From Saxidomus purpurata (Eukaryota > Mollusca > Bivalvia > Venerida > Veneridae): a stretch of 64,000 bases of DNA. Below the pieces are notes generated by a model. That model did no database searches. It saw only the letters and a program-made list of their open reading frames with translations, and had not been told where the DNA came from. A program made the position numbers and the translations under genes. The stretch is taken from assembly GCA_022818135.1 (NCBI GenBank), contig JAFMSR010000003.1:13813325-13877324 (forward strand), given 5' to 3'. Shown here piece after piece: positions 1 through 10,861 of this stretch (its first letter is position 1; each line of letters opens with the position of its first letter).

Positions 1-2
1 CG

Positions 3-770
3 GGGTTAGACAAAGATGGCGATAGAAATGAAACAGGTCAAAACACCTCTTTTAATCAAAATTTCCCAAATGTTCGTCTATCGAACGACGATTTGGCTGC
101 ACATATACCGTTGTCTTTAAAACAGCAGATATGTCGCGGAGAATATGTTAACTTGGCCTTACTCCTTAAAGGAGCTATAGACCTTTCGGAATTTTGCAAA
201 GGCAGCATTTTCAAACTTTCATCTGACGGCCACATTGAATCATCTCAAAAAATGTGCACAGATAAAATTACGTCTATAGAAAAATGGACGAATGCATTTA
301 TTATTTATGCGTCCATTTACCTCCAGTCACATAGTGATAAGGTTCACGAATTACTCCACTATATGTTTAATATACGGGACTGTGCAATGCGCCAAGGGGG
401 CTACGGGTGGAGGATTTACGATGAACAATTTCGCCTTCGCCAGGCACTATGCCCGTCCCCGTGGTCTCAAACAAATAACGAACTTTGGTGGCGGTGTGTA
501 CAAGTCAGGGATAGCCAACCTGTGAATCAGCCAACCATGAATTATCACAGGTACACATGCCACGACTTTAACAAGGGTAATTGCGTCTGGTCTAACTGTA
601 AATACCCTCATATTTGCGCAAAATGTTTTGCATCACATCCAGAGGTCACCTGTCCTCAATCTGGGTTTTCAGGTCAATTTCAAACGTCAAACTCCCAACA
701 AAATTTTCGTGGCAGAGGCTTTCGCCGACCATTCAGGGGACTTAAGCGAGGTCAACCAAGAAAACAGTAA
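3..770 (+). CDS. Gag-like ORF1, copy 1 (5' partial)
   Basis: Nucleic-acid-binding structural protein of the retrotransposon. The frame is open from base 3 to the stop at 768-770 and continues upstream of the window. Near the C-terminus there is a CCCH-like finger (C-x7-C-x4-C-x3-H) followed directly by a knuckle of the form C-x2-C-x3-H-x4-C. The last 30 or so residues are rich in Gly, Arg and Gln, as expected for an RNA-binding tail. Where copy 2 has a TAA stop (6858-6860), this copy has a leucine codon (TTA), so this gag is unbroken in the part that can be seen. The pol frame overlaps its 3' end by about 245 bases. Confidence 0.85.
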   Translation, partial: GLDKDGDRNETGQNTSFNQNFPNVRLSNDDLAAHIPLSLKQQICRGEYVNLALLLKGAIDLSEFCKGSIFKLSSDGHIESSQKMCTDKITSIEKWTNAFIIYASIYLQSHSDKVHELLHYMFNIRDCAMRQGGYGWRIYDEQFRLRQALCPSPWSQTNNELWWRCVQVRDSQPVNQPTMNYHRYTCHDFNKGNCVWSNCKYPHICAKCFASHPEVTCPQSGFSGQFQTSNSQQNFRGRGFRRPFRGLKRGQPRKQ

Positions 771-2465
771 AAACAAAAACTCTAAATTAATAGAGGGCCC
801 ATCGATTCCACAGCCCAGCAATTTTGATATTTCTAATTTGGCAAAATCACCAGTTAATGTGAAAGCCTTGAAGAAGTATGCACTCTCATATGAAGCCAGC
901 GAATCAAAATTTTTATTAAATGGTTTTATCAAGGGGTTTTCCATCCAGTATGCTGGTCCGCGGTTACCACGAGATTCAAAAAATTTGCGTTCTACTGCAC
1001 TCAGTCCGGAAATAATAAAATCTCAAATTCAGAAAGAGTTAGAAGCAGGAAGAATAGCCTGTCCATTTGTCCATCGTCCATTTCCTAATTTAATAGTGTC
1101 GCCGATAGGCTTAGTTCCCAAGAAAACACCGGGGGAATTTCGAATGATTCATCATTTGTCTTATCCCCCGGCGAGTCAATCAATGACTTTATTGACCCAG
1201 ATTTATGCTCAGTACAATACACTAGCTTCGACGAAGCGGTTAAGTTAGTACAAGATTTAGGACGAAGTTGTAAACTTTTTAAATCGGACATTAAAAGTGC
1301 ATACCGCTTAATTCCTATCCACCCCGCAGATTTTGAACTATTAGGATTTTTCTTTAATGGTCATTTTTATTTTGACAAAGCACTCCCATTTGGGGCATCC
1401 ATTAGCTGCATTACCTTTGAAAGATTTGCTCGGTTTCTCGAATTCTGTATTAAATCAAAATTACCATCAAGGAGCTTAATACACTATCTTGATGACTTTC
1501 TAGGGGGAGACAAATCTGTCGAATCTTGTACTCGCGCTTTAGAAATTTTCAAAAGTACAATGTCTGAACTTGGTGTGCCCTTAGCACTCGATAAAACTGA
1601 GGGTCCTACAGAGGTTCTGATTTTTCTAGGCTTAGAGTTAGATTCAAATCACATGACTGTAAGAATTCCTATTTCAAAAATTCAAGAGGTTGTACAAAAA
1701 ATCGAAGAAATACTTTCACGGGAAAAAACAACATTGAAGAAGATGCAATCTCTCATTGGATCGTTAAATTTCTGTTGCAGAGCCATAGTAATGGGTAGGC
1801 CGTTTATTCGCCGACTGATAAACTCAGTTTGCGGCCTCACGAAGCCTTTTCACCACATCCAAATTAAAAAAGACATACGACTTGATTTGTCAATGTGGTT
1901 AGTTTTTCTCAAAAGATTTAACGGTATATCTATTTTTCATGACCGTTATTGGGTCACGAACACCGATACACAGTTATACACCGATAGTGCGGGTGGCATG
2001 GGGTTAGGCTTTGGTATATACTTCAAAGGCCATTGGTGTTCTGCTAAGTGGCCAGACACATGGCACACGTGCGGCCTCACGTCAGATATAACAGTACTAG
2101 AATTGTTCCCGATTTTGGTAGCGTTATTTATTTGGGGAAGGGACCTGATGAACAAAAAAATAAAATTTAACAGCGATAATATGGCAGTAGTTCAGATCCT
2201 TAACAAGTTATCCTCTAAATCGGAACGAGTTATGTGTATTGTCAGGATATTGACATTGAGATGCTTTAATCTGAATATTTTAATCAAAGCCTCACATGTC
2301 CCAGGTCACACGAATCAAATATGTGACGCTTTATCTCGCTTTCAGTTGAGCAAGTTCAGGGAGTTAGCTCAAGACGCAGATGCCAGCCCTCACACGATAC
2401 CAACTTTTCTATGGAATATCTTCGATCTAGAGCTAAGCGGCTGCTTTTCGCAGGGGTTTCAATAA
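526..2465 (+). pseudogene. Pol: DIRS-type reverse transcriptase-RNase H, copy 1 (frameshifted)
   Basis: Reverse transcriptase followed by RNase H, in the +1 frame relative to gag. After the break the frame shows RT motif A (SDIKSAY), motif B (PFGAS) and the catalytic YLDD box near 1490. RNase H follows with TDSAGG (first Asp), LELFP (Glu), SDNMAVV (Asp) and a final ICDALSR block. Relative to copy 2, one A is missing at about 1168-1170, where copy 2 reads cccccagg and this copy ccccccgg-like; this shifts the frame upstream of motif A. There is no ATG in the pol frame before the RT domain. The end overlaps the YR start by 55 bases. Confidence 0.88.
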
Positions 2466-3307
2466 ATTCGAGGCTGACATATAATACTGCTTTTCGGTCA
2501 TTTAAAAATTTTAGGAGTTTATATAATCTCTCAGAGTATTGGCCTATACCGGAAAAGCAAATCATCTTATTTATGACATATTGTTTCGAAAAGGGTTTGT
2601 CACCCAAAACAATCACGACATATATAGCTGGGCTGAATTATTTTCACAAACTCAATGGATAGTACGATATATCCCAGGTTTTTATCATAAAAAAATTACT
2701 AGAGGGTTGTCATAGGAACCGTATCACGCACGATAACAGAGCTCCACTTACCCTGCCAATTTTGACATCTGTTTGCAGAGATCTGCGTGGCGTTTGCTTC
2801 AATGTCTACGAAACAATACTGTTTACTTCACTCTTTACGTTAGCATATTTCGGACTTTTTAGGGTTAGCGAACTAGTAGTTTCTGGTAGGGGACAGCCTG
2901 AAGGACCCATTAAAAGATCAGATTTGTCTGTCATTGATAACAATTATCTTAGTATTCAACTTCGATATTCTAAAACAAATCAAAGGGGAAAACCTACAGT
3001 GCTAAAAATACCTAGAGAATTAGGACCGGTCTGTGCAGTTCAGGCCTTACTGGATTTCTTGGAAGTAAGGCCACAAAATGAAGGAATCTTATTTTGTCAT
3101 CAAGATGGCACCCCGGTTTCCAGAACTCAATTTTCAGCCGTTCTATATAAATGTTTGAATAAAAGTCAAACTACCGGTGCGTTCAAATCGCATAGCTTCA
3201 GAATTGGTCGGGCTACTGACCTGGCAACTCAGGGTTACCCAGGGCATGTTATTATGACACTTGGTAGATGGAAATCTAATTGTTATAAAGTATATATTCG
3301 ATCTTAG
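2411..3307 (+). pseudogene. Tyrosine recombinase, copy 1 (internal stop)
   Basis: Integrase-like enzyme that would insert a circular cDNA by tyrosine chemistry, leaving no duplication of the target. The start ATG at 2411 lies inside the RNase H end. An in-frame TAG at 2660-2662 replaces a Tyr codon (TAT in copy 2). Beyond it the catalytic part is whole: the first Arg in FRVSELV, a Lys-rich strand, the H-x-x-R box HSFR, the GRWKS block and the nucleophile in YKVYIR close to the C-terminus. Length without the stop is about 298 residues, normal for an element-encoded YR. One nonsense change therefore separates the core-binding part from the catalytic part. Confidence 0.87.
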
Positions 3308-3437
3308 TTCTGCAAGTTAGGAGGTGTTTTTACCACTCTTAACTGAATGGACAAACAATATTTCAATACATTTTAAGGCATTTTCTTTTTAAACAGCGAA
3401 CTTTTAACACTATAGGTACTTTTTTGTCAATTACTTT

Positions 3438-4009
3438 AACAACTTTTTGTAGACGTGTGGGTCTTAGGCGACTCGATTCCATTCTGGGCCGGTAAACGAG
3501 CAGCAGACACTGGTAAAATCAACCTGTCATTACCTGAGATAAATATAGCTTGGTGGGGAATAAAAGGACTTCGATGGACCTCATTTCGCCATTCTATACA
3601 GACTCAAGTGCTACTATCATCGCCGCCAAGGGCTATCATCTTACATTTAGGTGGTAACGACCTGACAAGTTCATCTCTTATTGGGCTAAGGAAGCTAATA
3701 CAGGCTGAAGTGCAGTATTTACGTGACGCTTTCCCTCAGACAGTTATTATCTGGGTTGACATTTTACCAAGGAGGGTCTGGAGGGGGGCCGGCAATGTCA
3801 AAGCTATTGATATAAAACGCAAACGGATAAATAGATCTGGCCGGCTAATTACAACTTTGTCTGGCAAAAGTGATATTGTGAGCCCAGATATTGATACAGT
3901 TACTAATTTTTTCAGATCGGACAGGGTCCATTTAAATGAAGTGGGGTTGGAGTTTTACTTAGACTATTTGAAAACGGCACTTATCAAAAACCATGGTTCC
4001 TCTAAATAA
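3438..4009 (+). CDS. SGNH/GDSL-type hydrolase ORF, copy 1
   Basis: Esterase-like domain known as an accessory in Ngaro-type elements. Block I is the GDS motif (VLGDSIP) with the nucleophile Ser, block III is GGND, and block V is the D-x-x-H pair in SDRVHLNE; copy 2 has Gly where this copy has Arg between them. Oddly, the frame has no Met codon at all: the earliest usual alternative start is a GTG at 3455, 18 bases after an in-frame stop. A pyrimidine-rich stretch ending in ttgtag lies directly before it and looks like a 3' splice site. The domain is thus probably made as a spliced fusion; that part is inference. Confidence 0.82.
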
Positions 4010-4258
4010 TAATTTTGGGGGGATAAATTAAAATTTATTGTGGCGGTAAAATTCTTATTGACCGGAAGGCGACCAAGCGTTAAGGTTTCGAGGAAGTAAA
4101 TTTATCAAAATTTCGTTGTATACAATTTCAAATTTTTGGCTTATTTCCGAATAGGGGCGTGACATCTCTCTTCGGTGGCAGTCTTCGGCGTTCCAGAGGA
4201 GACATGTCCGTCCGCATTCGGATTCTATCTTATCTCGGGTCACTAAGTAGTTGTAAAC

Positions 4259-4321
4259 TCGAATGTTGCTTCGGGTTTGTTTGTAGTTTGTCGTTGACCC
4301 GAATGTTGCTTCGGGTCACTA
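4259..4321 (+). repeat. Short direct repeat in the retrotransposon tail, copy 1
   Basis: The 17-mer cgaatgttgcttcgggt occurs twice about 40 bases apart, and a related ctcgggtcacta occurs just upstream. The same pair is in copy 2 at about 11110-11171. It may be part of the terminal direct-repeat system of the element; the matching 5' repeat was not found. Confidence 0.5.
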
Positions 4322-4565
4322 GGTCTGGCCCATGTAGTTTTGGTAAGGCCTAGTCGACTGTTTGCTTTCAGTAAATCGGCATTCCTATAAAACTGGTAGT
4401 GTGATCATTGATCTTTTGCTTTCAAGGCTGGTACCGGTTCCCGGTGCGTTCCACTTGGAGGCCGAGGTCTATGGTTGCACGATCAGTCTGAGTCTTAGTA
4501 GCGTTTGTTCTCAAAAGTGACTCAAGTGATCAGGATCCTTTGGCAGTTCCGCTTATAGTATTTAA

Positions 4566-4830
4566 AAGTTGAAAAGAATGTTTCATATTTGTGCAGTGTA
4601 TTCATGTTTTTGCTTTTTTTCTTCAATATTAATTGGAATGTGTCTATTTGTTTGATTCATTTATTTCAATGTTAATACAAATTTGCTATGTTATTTACTT
4701 AATTATTCATGTAAATACATTGTACTTCATCAAACACAGTTTTATCAGTTTACCCAACGCCTGTATTTAGCATTCATTAGATTTTGTTTCATTATATTTT
4801 TCTATAAACAGATACTTTTTAATTGGTCTA
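4566..4830. other. AT-rich spacer, nothing recognised
   Basis: Unique AT-rich sequence between the 3' end of retrotransposon copy 1 and the gap. No coding signal seen. Confidence 0.6.
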
Positions 4831-5330
4831 NNNNNNNNNNNNNNNNNNNNNNNNNNNNNNNNNNNNNNNNNNNNNNNNNNNNNNNNNNNNNNNNNNNNNN
4901 NNNNNNNNNNNNNNNNNNNNNNNNNNNNNNNNNNNNNNNNNNNNNNNNNNNNNNNNNNNNNNNNNNNNNNNNNNNNNNNNNNNNNNNNNNNNNNNNNNNN
5001 NNNNNNNNNNNNNNNNNNNNNNNNNNNNNNNNNNNNNNNNNNNNNNNNNNNNNNNNNNNNNNNNNNNNNNNNNNNNNNNNNNNNNNNNNNNNNNNNNNNN
5101 NNNNNNNNNNNNNNNNNNNNNNNNNNNNNNNNNNNNNNNNNNNNNNNNNNNNNNNNNNNNNNNNNNNNNNNNNNNNNNNNNNNNNNNNNNNNNNNNNNNN
5201 NNNNNNNNNNNNNNNNNNNNNNNNNNNNNNNNNNNNNNNNNNNNNNNNNNNNNNNNNNNNNNNNNNNNNNNNNNNNNNNNNNNNNNNNNNNNNNNNNNNN
5301 NNNNNNNNNNNNNNNNNNNNNNNNNNNNNN
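4831..5330. other. Assembly gap (500 N)
   Basis: Exactly 500 unknown bases, a placeholder size. Confidence 0.99.
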
Positions 5331-5905
5331 AAACTAAACAGTGGAACTATGAACTAAAGACTGTGAACTATAACCTAAGCAGTTGAACTATAAACTAAAG
5401 AGTGTGAAGTTTACATCAAATAATGTGATCTATAAAGAAATGTGTGAACTATTAACTGTGAAGTATAAATCTCAGAGTGTGAACTATAAACTAAGGGATG
5501 TGAACTCTAAAGAGTGTGAACTATAACCTAAGCAGTTGAACTATAAACTAAAGAGTGTAAAGTTTACATCAAATAATGTGAACTATAAAGTAATGTGTGA
5601 ACTATTAACTGTGAAATATAAATCTCAGAGTGTGAACTATAAACTAAGGGATGTGAACTCTAAAGAGTTTGAACTACAGACTAAGCTGTGGAACTATAAA
5701 CTGGAACGCTGACGAGGTCAATTCAGAGTTCAAACTGATTTACTCAAAGAATCTTTAATTGTCCATATGACTCTGTAAAACAGCGATTCTGTATTGTTCC
5801 ATGTACAGTACATAATTTCCCACGCAGTGTAGTAACTGTATCATTTGTTTGTGTATTTTAATGTGTAAACAATAGCATATTAACCCTTACCCTGCTGGCA
5901 GCAAG
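5331..5905 (+). repeat. Dispersed repeat with gaactataaact-type minisatellite
   Basis: Irregular tandem motif (tgtgaactataaactaa and variants, period about 20) to about 5700, followed by about 200 bases of non-tandem sequence that ends in aacccttaccctgctggc. The whole stretch matches 23430-23865 in reverse complement, including the non-tandem part, so it is one repeat family in two orientations. Confidence 0.75.
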
Positions 5906-6072
5906 AAATTGAGTTCATGATTGAAAGCATGTAATTTTAAGTTGCAATGTTAATTGAGATCATGAATGAAAGCATGTAATTTTAAGTTGCAATGTAAATT
6001 GAGTTCATGAATGAAAGCATGTAATTTTAAGTTGCAATGTAAATAGAGTTCATGAATGAAAGCATGTAATGT
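5906..6072 (+). repeat. 45-bp tandem repeat, about 3.5 copies
   Basis: Unit begins tgagttcatgaatgaaagca and ends in gttgcaatgtaaat. Copies differ by one or two bases. Confidence 0.85.
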
Positions 6073-6299
6073 ACATTTTCTGTTTGATGACATGATGACT
6101 TTTCAAGTTTAGGATTCCATGATGCTCTTTTTCTGTATTCTTATATGAGATGGAAAGAGTAGACTTTGTGTCCTTTGCTGTGCTTAGTTATTCAAGTTAG
6201 ACATGACTGGCTAATTATAGGGAACAAATTAATAAGATAAATTATTTTCAATTAAAAATAATTTGATTTATTTTTTCGAGAAATATTTGTTATTCTCGT
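6073..6299. other. AT-rich spacer before copy 2
   Basis: No gene seen. The exact 5' end of retrotransposon copy 2 lies somewhere between about 6240 and 6480 and cannot be fixed, because the matching part of copy 1 is outside the window. Confidence 0.5.
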
Positions 6300-6409
6300 T
6301 GCTATGGTCAAGCGGTTAACTCTCGGTCTTCTAGTATTCAAACTGGTTCCCGTCTAAGGGACTGAAATGTATTACACATGATTACCGAACCGAGAACAAC
6401 TCAAATAAC

Positions 6410-6423
6410 GGCTATTTAAAGCC
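6410..6423 (+). promoter_or_regulatory. TATA-like box upstream of gag, copy 2
   Basis: ggctatttaaagcc, a near-palindrome with a TATTTAAA core, lies about 90 bases before the gag ATG at 6510. Position and sequence fit a core promoter, but this rests on motif alone. Confidence 0.3.
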
Positions 6424-6509
6424 AAAAACCCGTGCAGCCTTTCTCACTTACGAAACAGTTTGTCTAAGAACATCAAATTTAAAATTTTTTAATACATCAC
6501 TTGGTTCAA

Positions 6510-7622
6510 ATGCCGCGTGGGCGAGTTAGACAACGGGGCGGCAGGGCTAGAGCTAGACAGCCTGCGAGAGTAAATCGAAATGCCGACGGTCAACGGAACG
6601 AAGCGGAGCAGGTCAATATTCGTCCAAACACCCGTGGGCAGAAGCGACGTGCCGACGACCTTGAACAGGCCGATAGGACACCTCCACGTGGTCCAGCCTT
6701 ACCAGATATAGACGATGGTGGCAACAGACTGATACAGGAAAATGCCGGTGGGTCAGATTTTATAGATTTTGAACATGTCTTTCGTAGTTCAGGTCTTATT
6801 CCTGCAGCTAGTAATGAAATTAGTTCGGCAAGGTCACATAATATTCCGAAGCCGGGGTAAGACAAAGATGGCGATAGAAATGAAACAGGTCAAAACACCT
6901 CTTTTAATCAAAATTTCCCAAATGTTCGTCTATCGAACGACGATTTGGCTGCACATATACCGTCGTCTTTAAAACAGCAGATATGTCGCGGAGAATATGT
7001 TAACTTGGCCTTACTCCTTAAAGGAGCTATAGACCTTTCGGAATTTTGCAAAGGCAGCATTTTCAAACTTTCATCTGACGGCCACATTGAATCATCTCAA
7101 AAAATGTGCACAGATAAAATTACGTCTATAGAAAAATGGACGAATGCATTTATTATTTATGCGTCCATTTACCTCCAGTCACATAGTGATAAGGTTCACG
7201 AATTACTCCACTATATGTTTAATATACGGGACTGTGCAATGCGCCAAGGGGGCTACGGGTGGAGGATTTATGATGAACAATTTCGCCTTCGCCAGGCAGT
7301 ATGCCCGTCCCCGTGGTCTCAAACAAATAACGAACTTTGGTGGCGGTGTGTACAAGTCAGGGATAGCCAACCTGTGAATCAGCCAACCATGAATTATCAC
7401 AGGTACACATGCCACGACTTTAACAAGGGTAATTGCGTCTGGTCTAACTGTAAATATCCTCATATTTGCGCAAAATGTTTTGCATCACATCCAGAGGTCA
7501 CCTGTCCTCAATCTGGGTTTTCAGGTCAATTTCAAACGTCAAACTCCCAACAAAATTTTCGTGGCAGAGGCTTTCGCCGACCATTCAGGGGACTTAAGCG
7601 AGGTCAACCAAGAAAACAGTAA
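6510..7622 (+). pseudogene. Gag-like ORF1, copy 2 (one in-frame stop)
   Basis: The start is the ATG at 6510 (MPRGRVRQ). The N-terminal 50 residues are very rich in Arg, Gly and Gln. The frame runs 116 codons to a TAA at 6858-6860, where copy 1 has TTA (Leu), and then stays open in the same frame to 7622. The second part repeats the CCCH finger, the zinc knuckle and the Arg/Gly tail seen in copy 1. Total length ignoring the stop is about 370 residues. It supplies the N-terminal half that is outside the window for copy 1. Confidence 0.86.
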
Positions 7623-9317
7623 AAACAAAAACTCTAAATTAATAGAGGGCCCATCAATTCCACAGCCCAGCAATTTTGATATTTCTAATTTGGCAAAATC
7701 ACCAGTTAATGTGAAAGCCTTGAAGAAGTACGCACTCTCATATGAAGCCAGCGAATCAAAATTTTTATTAAATGGTTTTATCAAGGGGTTTTCCATCCAG
7801 TACGCTGGTCCGGGTTACCACGAGATTCAAAAAATTTGCGTTCTACTGCACTCAGTCCGGAAATAATAAAATCTCAAATTCAGAAAGAGTTAGAAGCAGG
7901 AAGAATAGCCGGTCCATTTGTCCATCGTCCATTTCCTAATTTAATAGTGTCGCCGATAGGCTTAGTTCCCAAGAAAACACCGGGGGAATTTCGAATGATT
8001 CATCATTTGTCTTATCCCCCAGGCGAGTCAATCAATGACTTTATTGACCCAGATTTATGCTCAGTACAATACACTAGCTTCGACGAAGCGGTTAAGTTAG
8101 TTCAAGATTTAGGACGAAGTTGTAAACTTTTTAAATCGGACATTAAAAGTGCATACCGCTTAATTCCTATCCACCCCGCAGATTTTGAACTATTAGGATT
8201 TTTCTTTAATGGTCATTTTTATTTTGACAAAGCACTCCCATTTGGGGCATCCATTAGCTGCATTACCTTTGAAAGATTTGCTCGGTTTCTCGAATTCTGT
8301 ATTAAATCAAAATTACCGTCAAGGAGCTTAATACACTATCTTGATGACTTTCTAGGGGGAGACAAATCTGTCGAATCTTGTACTCGCGCTTTAGAAATTT
8401 TCAAAAGTACAATGTCTGAACTTGGTGTGCCCTTAGCACTCGATAAAACTGAGGGTCCTACAGAGGTTCTGATTTTTCTAGGCTTAGAGTTAGATTCAAA
8501 TCACATGACTGTAAGAATTCCTATTTCAAAAATTCAAGAGGTTGTACAAAAAATCGAAGAAATACTTTCACGCGAAAAAACAACATTGAAGAAGATGCAA
8601 TCTCTCATTGGATCGTTAAATTTCTGTTGCAGAGCCATAGTAATGGGTAGGCCGTTTATTCGCCGACTGATAAACTCAGTTTGCGGCCTCACGAAGCCTT
8701 TTCACCACATCCGAATTAAAAAAGACATACGACTTGATTTGTCAATGTGGTTAGTTTTTCTCAAAAGATTTAACGGTATATCTATTTTTCATGACCGTTA
8801 TTGGGTCACGAACACCGATACACAGTTATACACCGATAGTGCGGGTGGCATGGGGTTAGGCTTTGGTATATACTTCAAAGGCCATTGGTGTTCTGCTAAG
8901 TGGCCAGACACGTGGCACACGTGCGGCCTCACGTCAGATATAACAGTACTAGAATTGTTCCCGATTTTGGTAGCGTTATTTATTTGGGGAAGGGACCTGA
9001 TGAACAAAAAAATAAAATTTAACAGCGATAATATGGCAGTAGTTCAGATCCTTAACAAGTTATCCTCTAAATCGGAACATGTTATGTGCATTGTCAGGAT
9101 ATTGACATTGAGATGCTTTAATCTGAATATTTTAATCAAAGCCTCACATGTCCCAGGTCATACGAATCAAATATGTGACGCTTTATCTCGCTTTCAGTTG
9201 AGCAAGTTCAGGGAGTTAGCTCAAGACGCAGATGCCAGCCCTCACCCGATACCAACTTTTCTATGGAATATCTTCGATCTAGAGCTAAGCGGCTGCTTTT
9301 CGCAGGGGTTTCAATAA
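7378..9317 (+). pseudogene. Pol: DIRS-type reverse transcriptase-RNase H, copy 2 (frameshifted)
   Basis: The +1 frame relative to gag runs from 7378 to about 7812, where one C is lost relative to copy 1 (copy 1 ccgcggtt, here ccgggtt); that frame then hits a stop at 7864-7866. The RT and RNase H frame is open without a break from 7836 to 9317, 493 residues. It contains SDIKSAY, PFGAS, the YLDD box, then TDSAGG, LELFP, SDNMAVV and ICDALSR. The catalytic region is thus whole here, and the break lies in the N-terminal linker. It is otherwise almost identical to copy 1. Confidence 0.88.
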
Positions 9318-10159
9318 ATTCGAGGCTGACATATAATACTGCTTTTCGGTCATTTAAAAATTTTAGGAGTTTATACAATCTCTCAGAGTATTGGCCTATA
9401 CCGGAAAAGCAAATCATCTTATTTATGACATATTGTTTCGAAAAGGGTTTGTCACCCAAAACAATCACGACATATATAGCTGGGCTGAATTATTTTCACA
9501 AACTCAATGGATATTACGATATATCCCAGGTTTTTATCATAAAAAAGTTACTAGAGGGTTGTCATAGGAACCGTATCACGCACGATAACAGAGCTCCACT
9601 TACCCTGCCAATTTTGACATCTGTTTGCAGAGATCTGCGTGGCGTTTGCTTCAATGTCTACGAAACAATACTGTTTACTTCACTCTTTAAGTTAGCATAT
9701 TTCGGACTTTTTAGGGTTAGCGAACTAGTAGTTTCTGGTAGGGGACAGCCTGAAGGACCCATTAAAAGATCAGATTTGTCTGTCATTGATAACAATTATC
9801 TTAGTATTCAACTTCGATATTCTAAAACAAATCAAAGGGGAAAACCTACAGTGCTAAAAATACCTAGAGAATTAGGACCGGTCTGTGCAGTTCAGGCCTT
9901 ACTGGATTTCTTGGAAGTAAGGCCAGAAAATGAAGGAATCTTATTTTGTCATCAAGATGGCACCCCGGTTTCCAGAACTCAATTTTCAGCCGTTCTATAT
10001 TAATGTTTGAATAAAAGTCAAACTACCGGTACGTTCAAATCGCATAGCTTCAGAATTGGTCGGGCTACTGACCTGGCAACTCAGGGTTACCCAGGGCATG
10101 TTATTATGAAACTTGGTAGATGGAAATCTAATTGTTATAAAGTATATATTCGATCTTAG
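9263..10159 (+). pseudogene. Tyrosine recombinase, copy 2 (C-terminal stop)
   Basis: Open from the ATG at 9263 to a TAA at 10001-10003, where copy 1 has AAA (Lys). The first 246 residues include the core-binding part and the first catalytic Arg (FRVSELV). The H-x-x-R box, the GRWKS block and the catalytic Tyr lie after the stop, in frame, up to 10159. The product as written would lack the nucleophile. Confidence 0.87.
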
Positions 10160-10289
10160 TTCTGCAAGTTAGGAGGTGTTTTTACCACTCTTAACTGAAT
10201 GGACAAACAATATTTCAATACATTTTAAGGCATTTTCTTGTTAAACAGCGAACTTTTAACACTATAGGTGCTTTTTTGTCAATTACTTT

Positions 10290-10861
10290 AACAACTTTTT
10301 GTAGACGTGTGGGTCTTAGGCGACTCGATTCCATTCTGGGCCGGTAAACGAGCAGCAGACACTGGTAAAATCAACCTGTCATTACCTGAGATAAATATAG
10401 CCTGGTGGGGAATAAAAGGACTTCGATGGACCTCATTTCGCCATTCTATACAGACTCAAGTGCTACTATCATCGCCGCCAAGGGCTATCATCTTACATTT
10501 AGGTGGTAACGACCTGACAAGTTCATCTCTTATTGGGCTAAGGAAGCTAATACAGGCTGAAGTGCAGTATTTACGTGACGCTTTCCCTCAGACAGTTATT
10601 ATCTGGGTTGACATTTTACCAAGGAGGGTCTGGAGGGGGGCCGGCAATGTCAAAGCTATTGATGTAAAACGCAAACGGATAAATAGATCTGGCTGGCTAA
10701 TTACAACTTTGTCTGGCAAAAGTGATATTGTGAGCCCAGATATTGATACAGTTACTAATTTTTTCAGATCGGATGGGGTCCATTTAAATGAAGTGGGGTT
10801 GGAGTTTTACTTAGACTATTTGAAAACGGCACTTATCAAAAACCTTGGTTCCTCTCAATAA
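10290..10861 (+). CDS. SGNH/GDSL-type hydrolase ORF, copy 2
   Basis: Same frame as the copy 1 hydrolase, with GDS, GGND and the D-x-x-H pair in SDGVHLNE intact and no stop over about 184 residues. It again has no Met codon, a GTG at 10307 as the earliest alternative start, and a pyrimidine-rich ttgtag directly upstream. Because two copies share this layout, the missing ATG is a property of the element and not a chance mutation. Confidence 0.82.

Larger units (their letters stand above)
1..4565 (+). mobile_element. Ngaro/DIRS-like tyrosine-recombinase retrotransposon, copy 1 (5' end outside window)
   Basis: Four coding modules in one direction: gag, RT-RNase H, tyrosine recombinase (YR) and SGNH hydrolase, followed by a tail of about 550 bp. 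The sequence matches copy 2 with an offset of 6852 through the coding part and diverges right after 4565, which marks the shared 3' end. A YR in place of a DDE integrase, and an SGNH hydrolase, are known features of the Ngaro group within DIRS-like elements. The copy has a one-base deletion in pol and a stop in YR, so it is not autonomous. The split direct repeats expected for Ngaro were not found with confidence. Confidence 0.88.

Noticed and set aside
4683..5386. Long open frames across N runs at 4683-5386, 20047-20645 and 50667-51305
   Set aside because: They are open only because unknown bases contain no stops. Only the last codons at 50691-50741 are supported, as a FAN1 exon.
6296..6365. 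tRNA-like stretch (tggtcaagcggt as box A, ggttcccg as part of box B, cttctag as an anticodon-like loop)
   Set aside because: The anticodon stem does not pair and box B is poor. It may be a decayed promoter in the retrotransposon leader, but it is not a tRNA gene.
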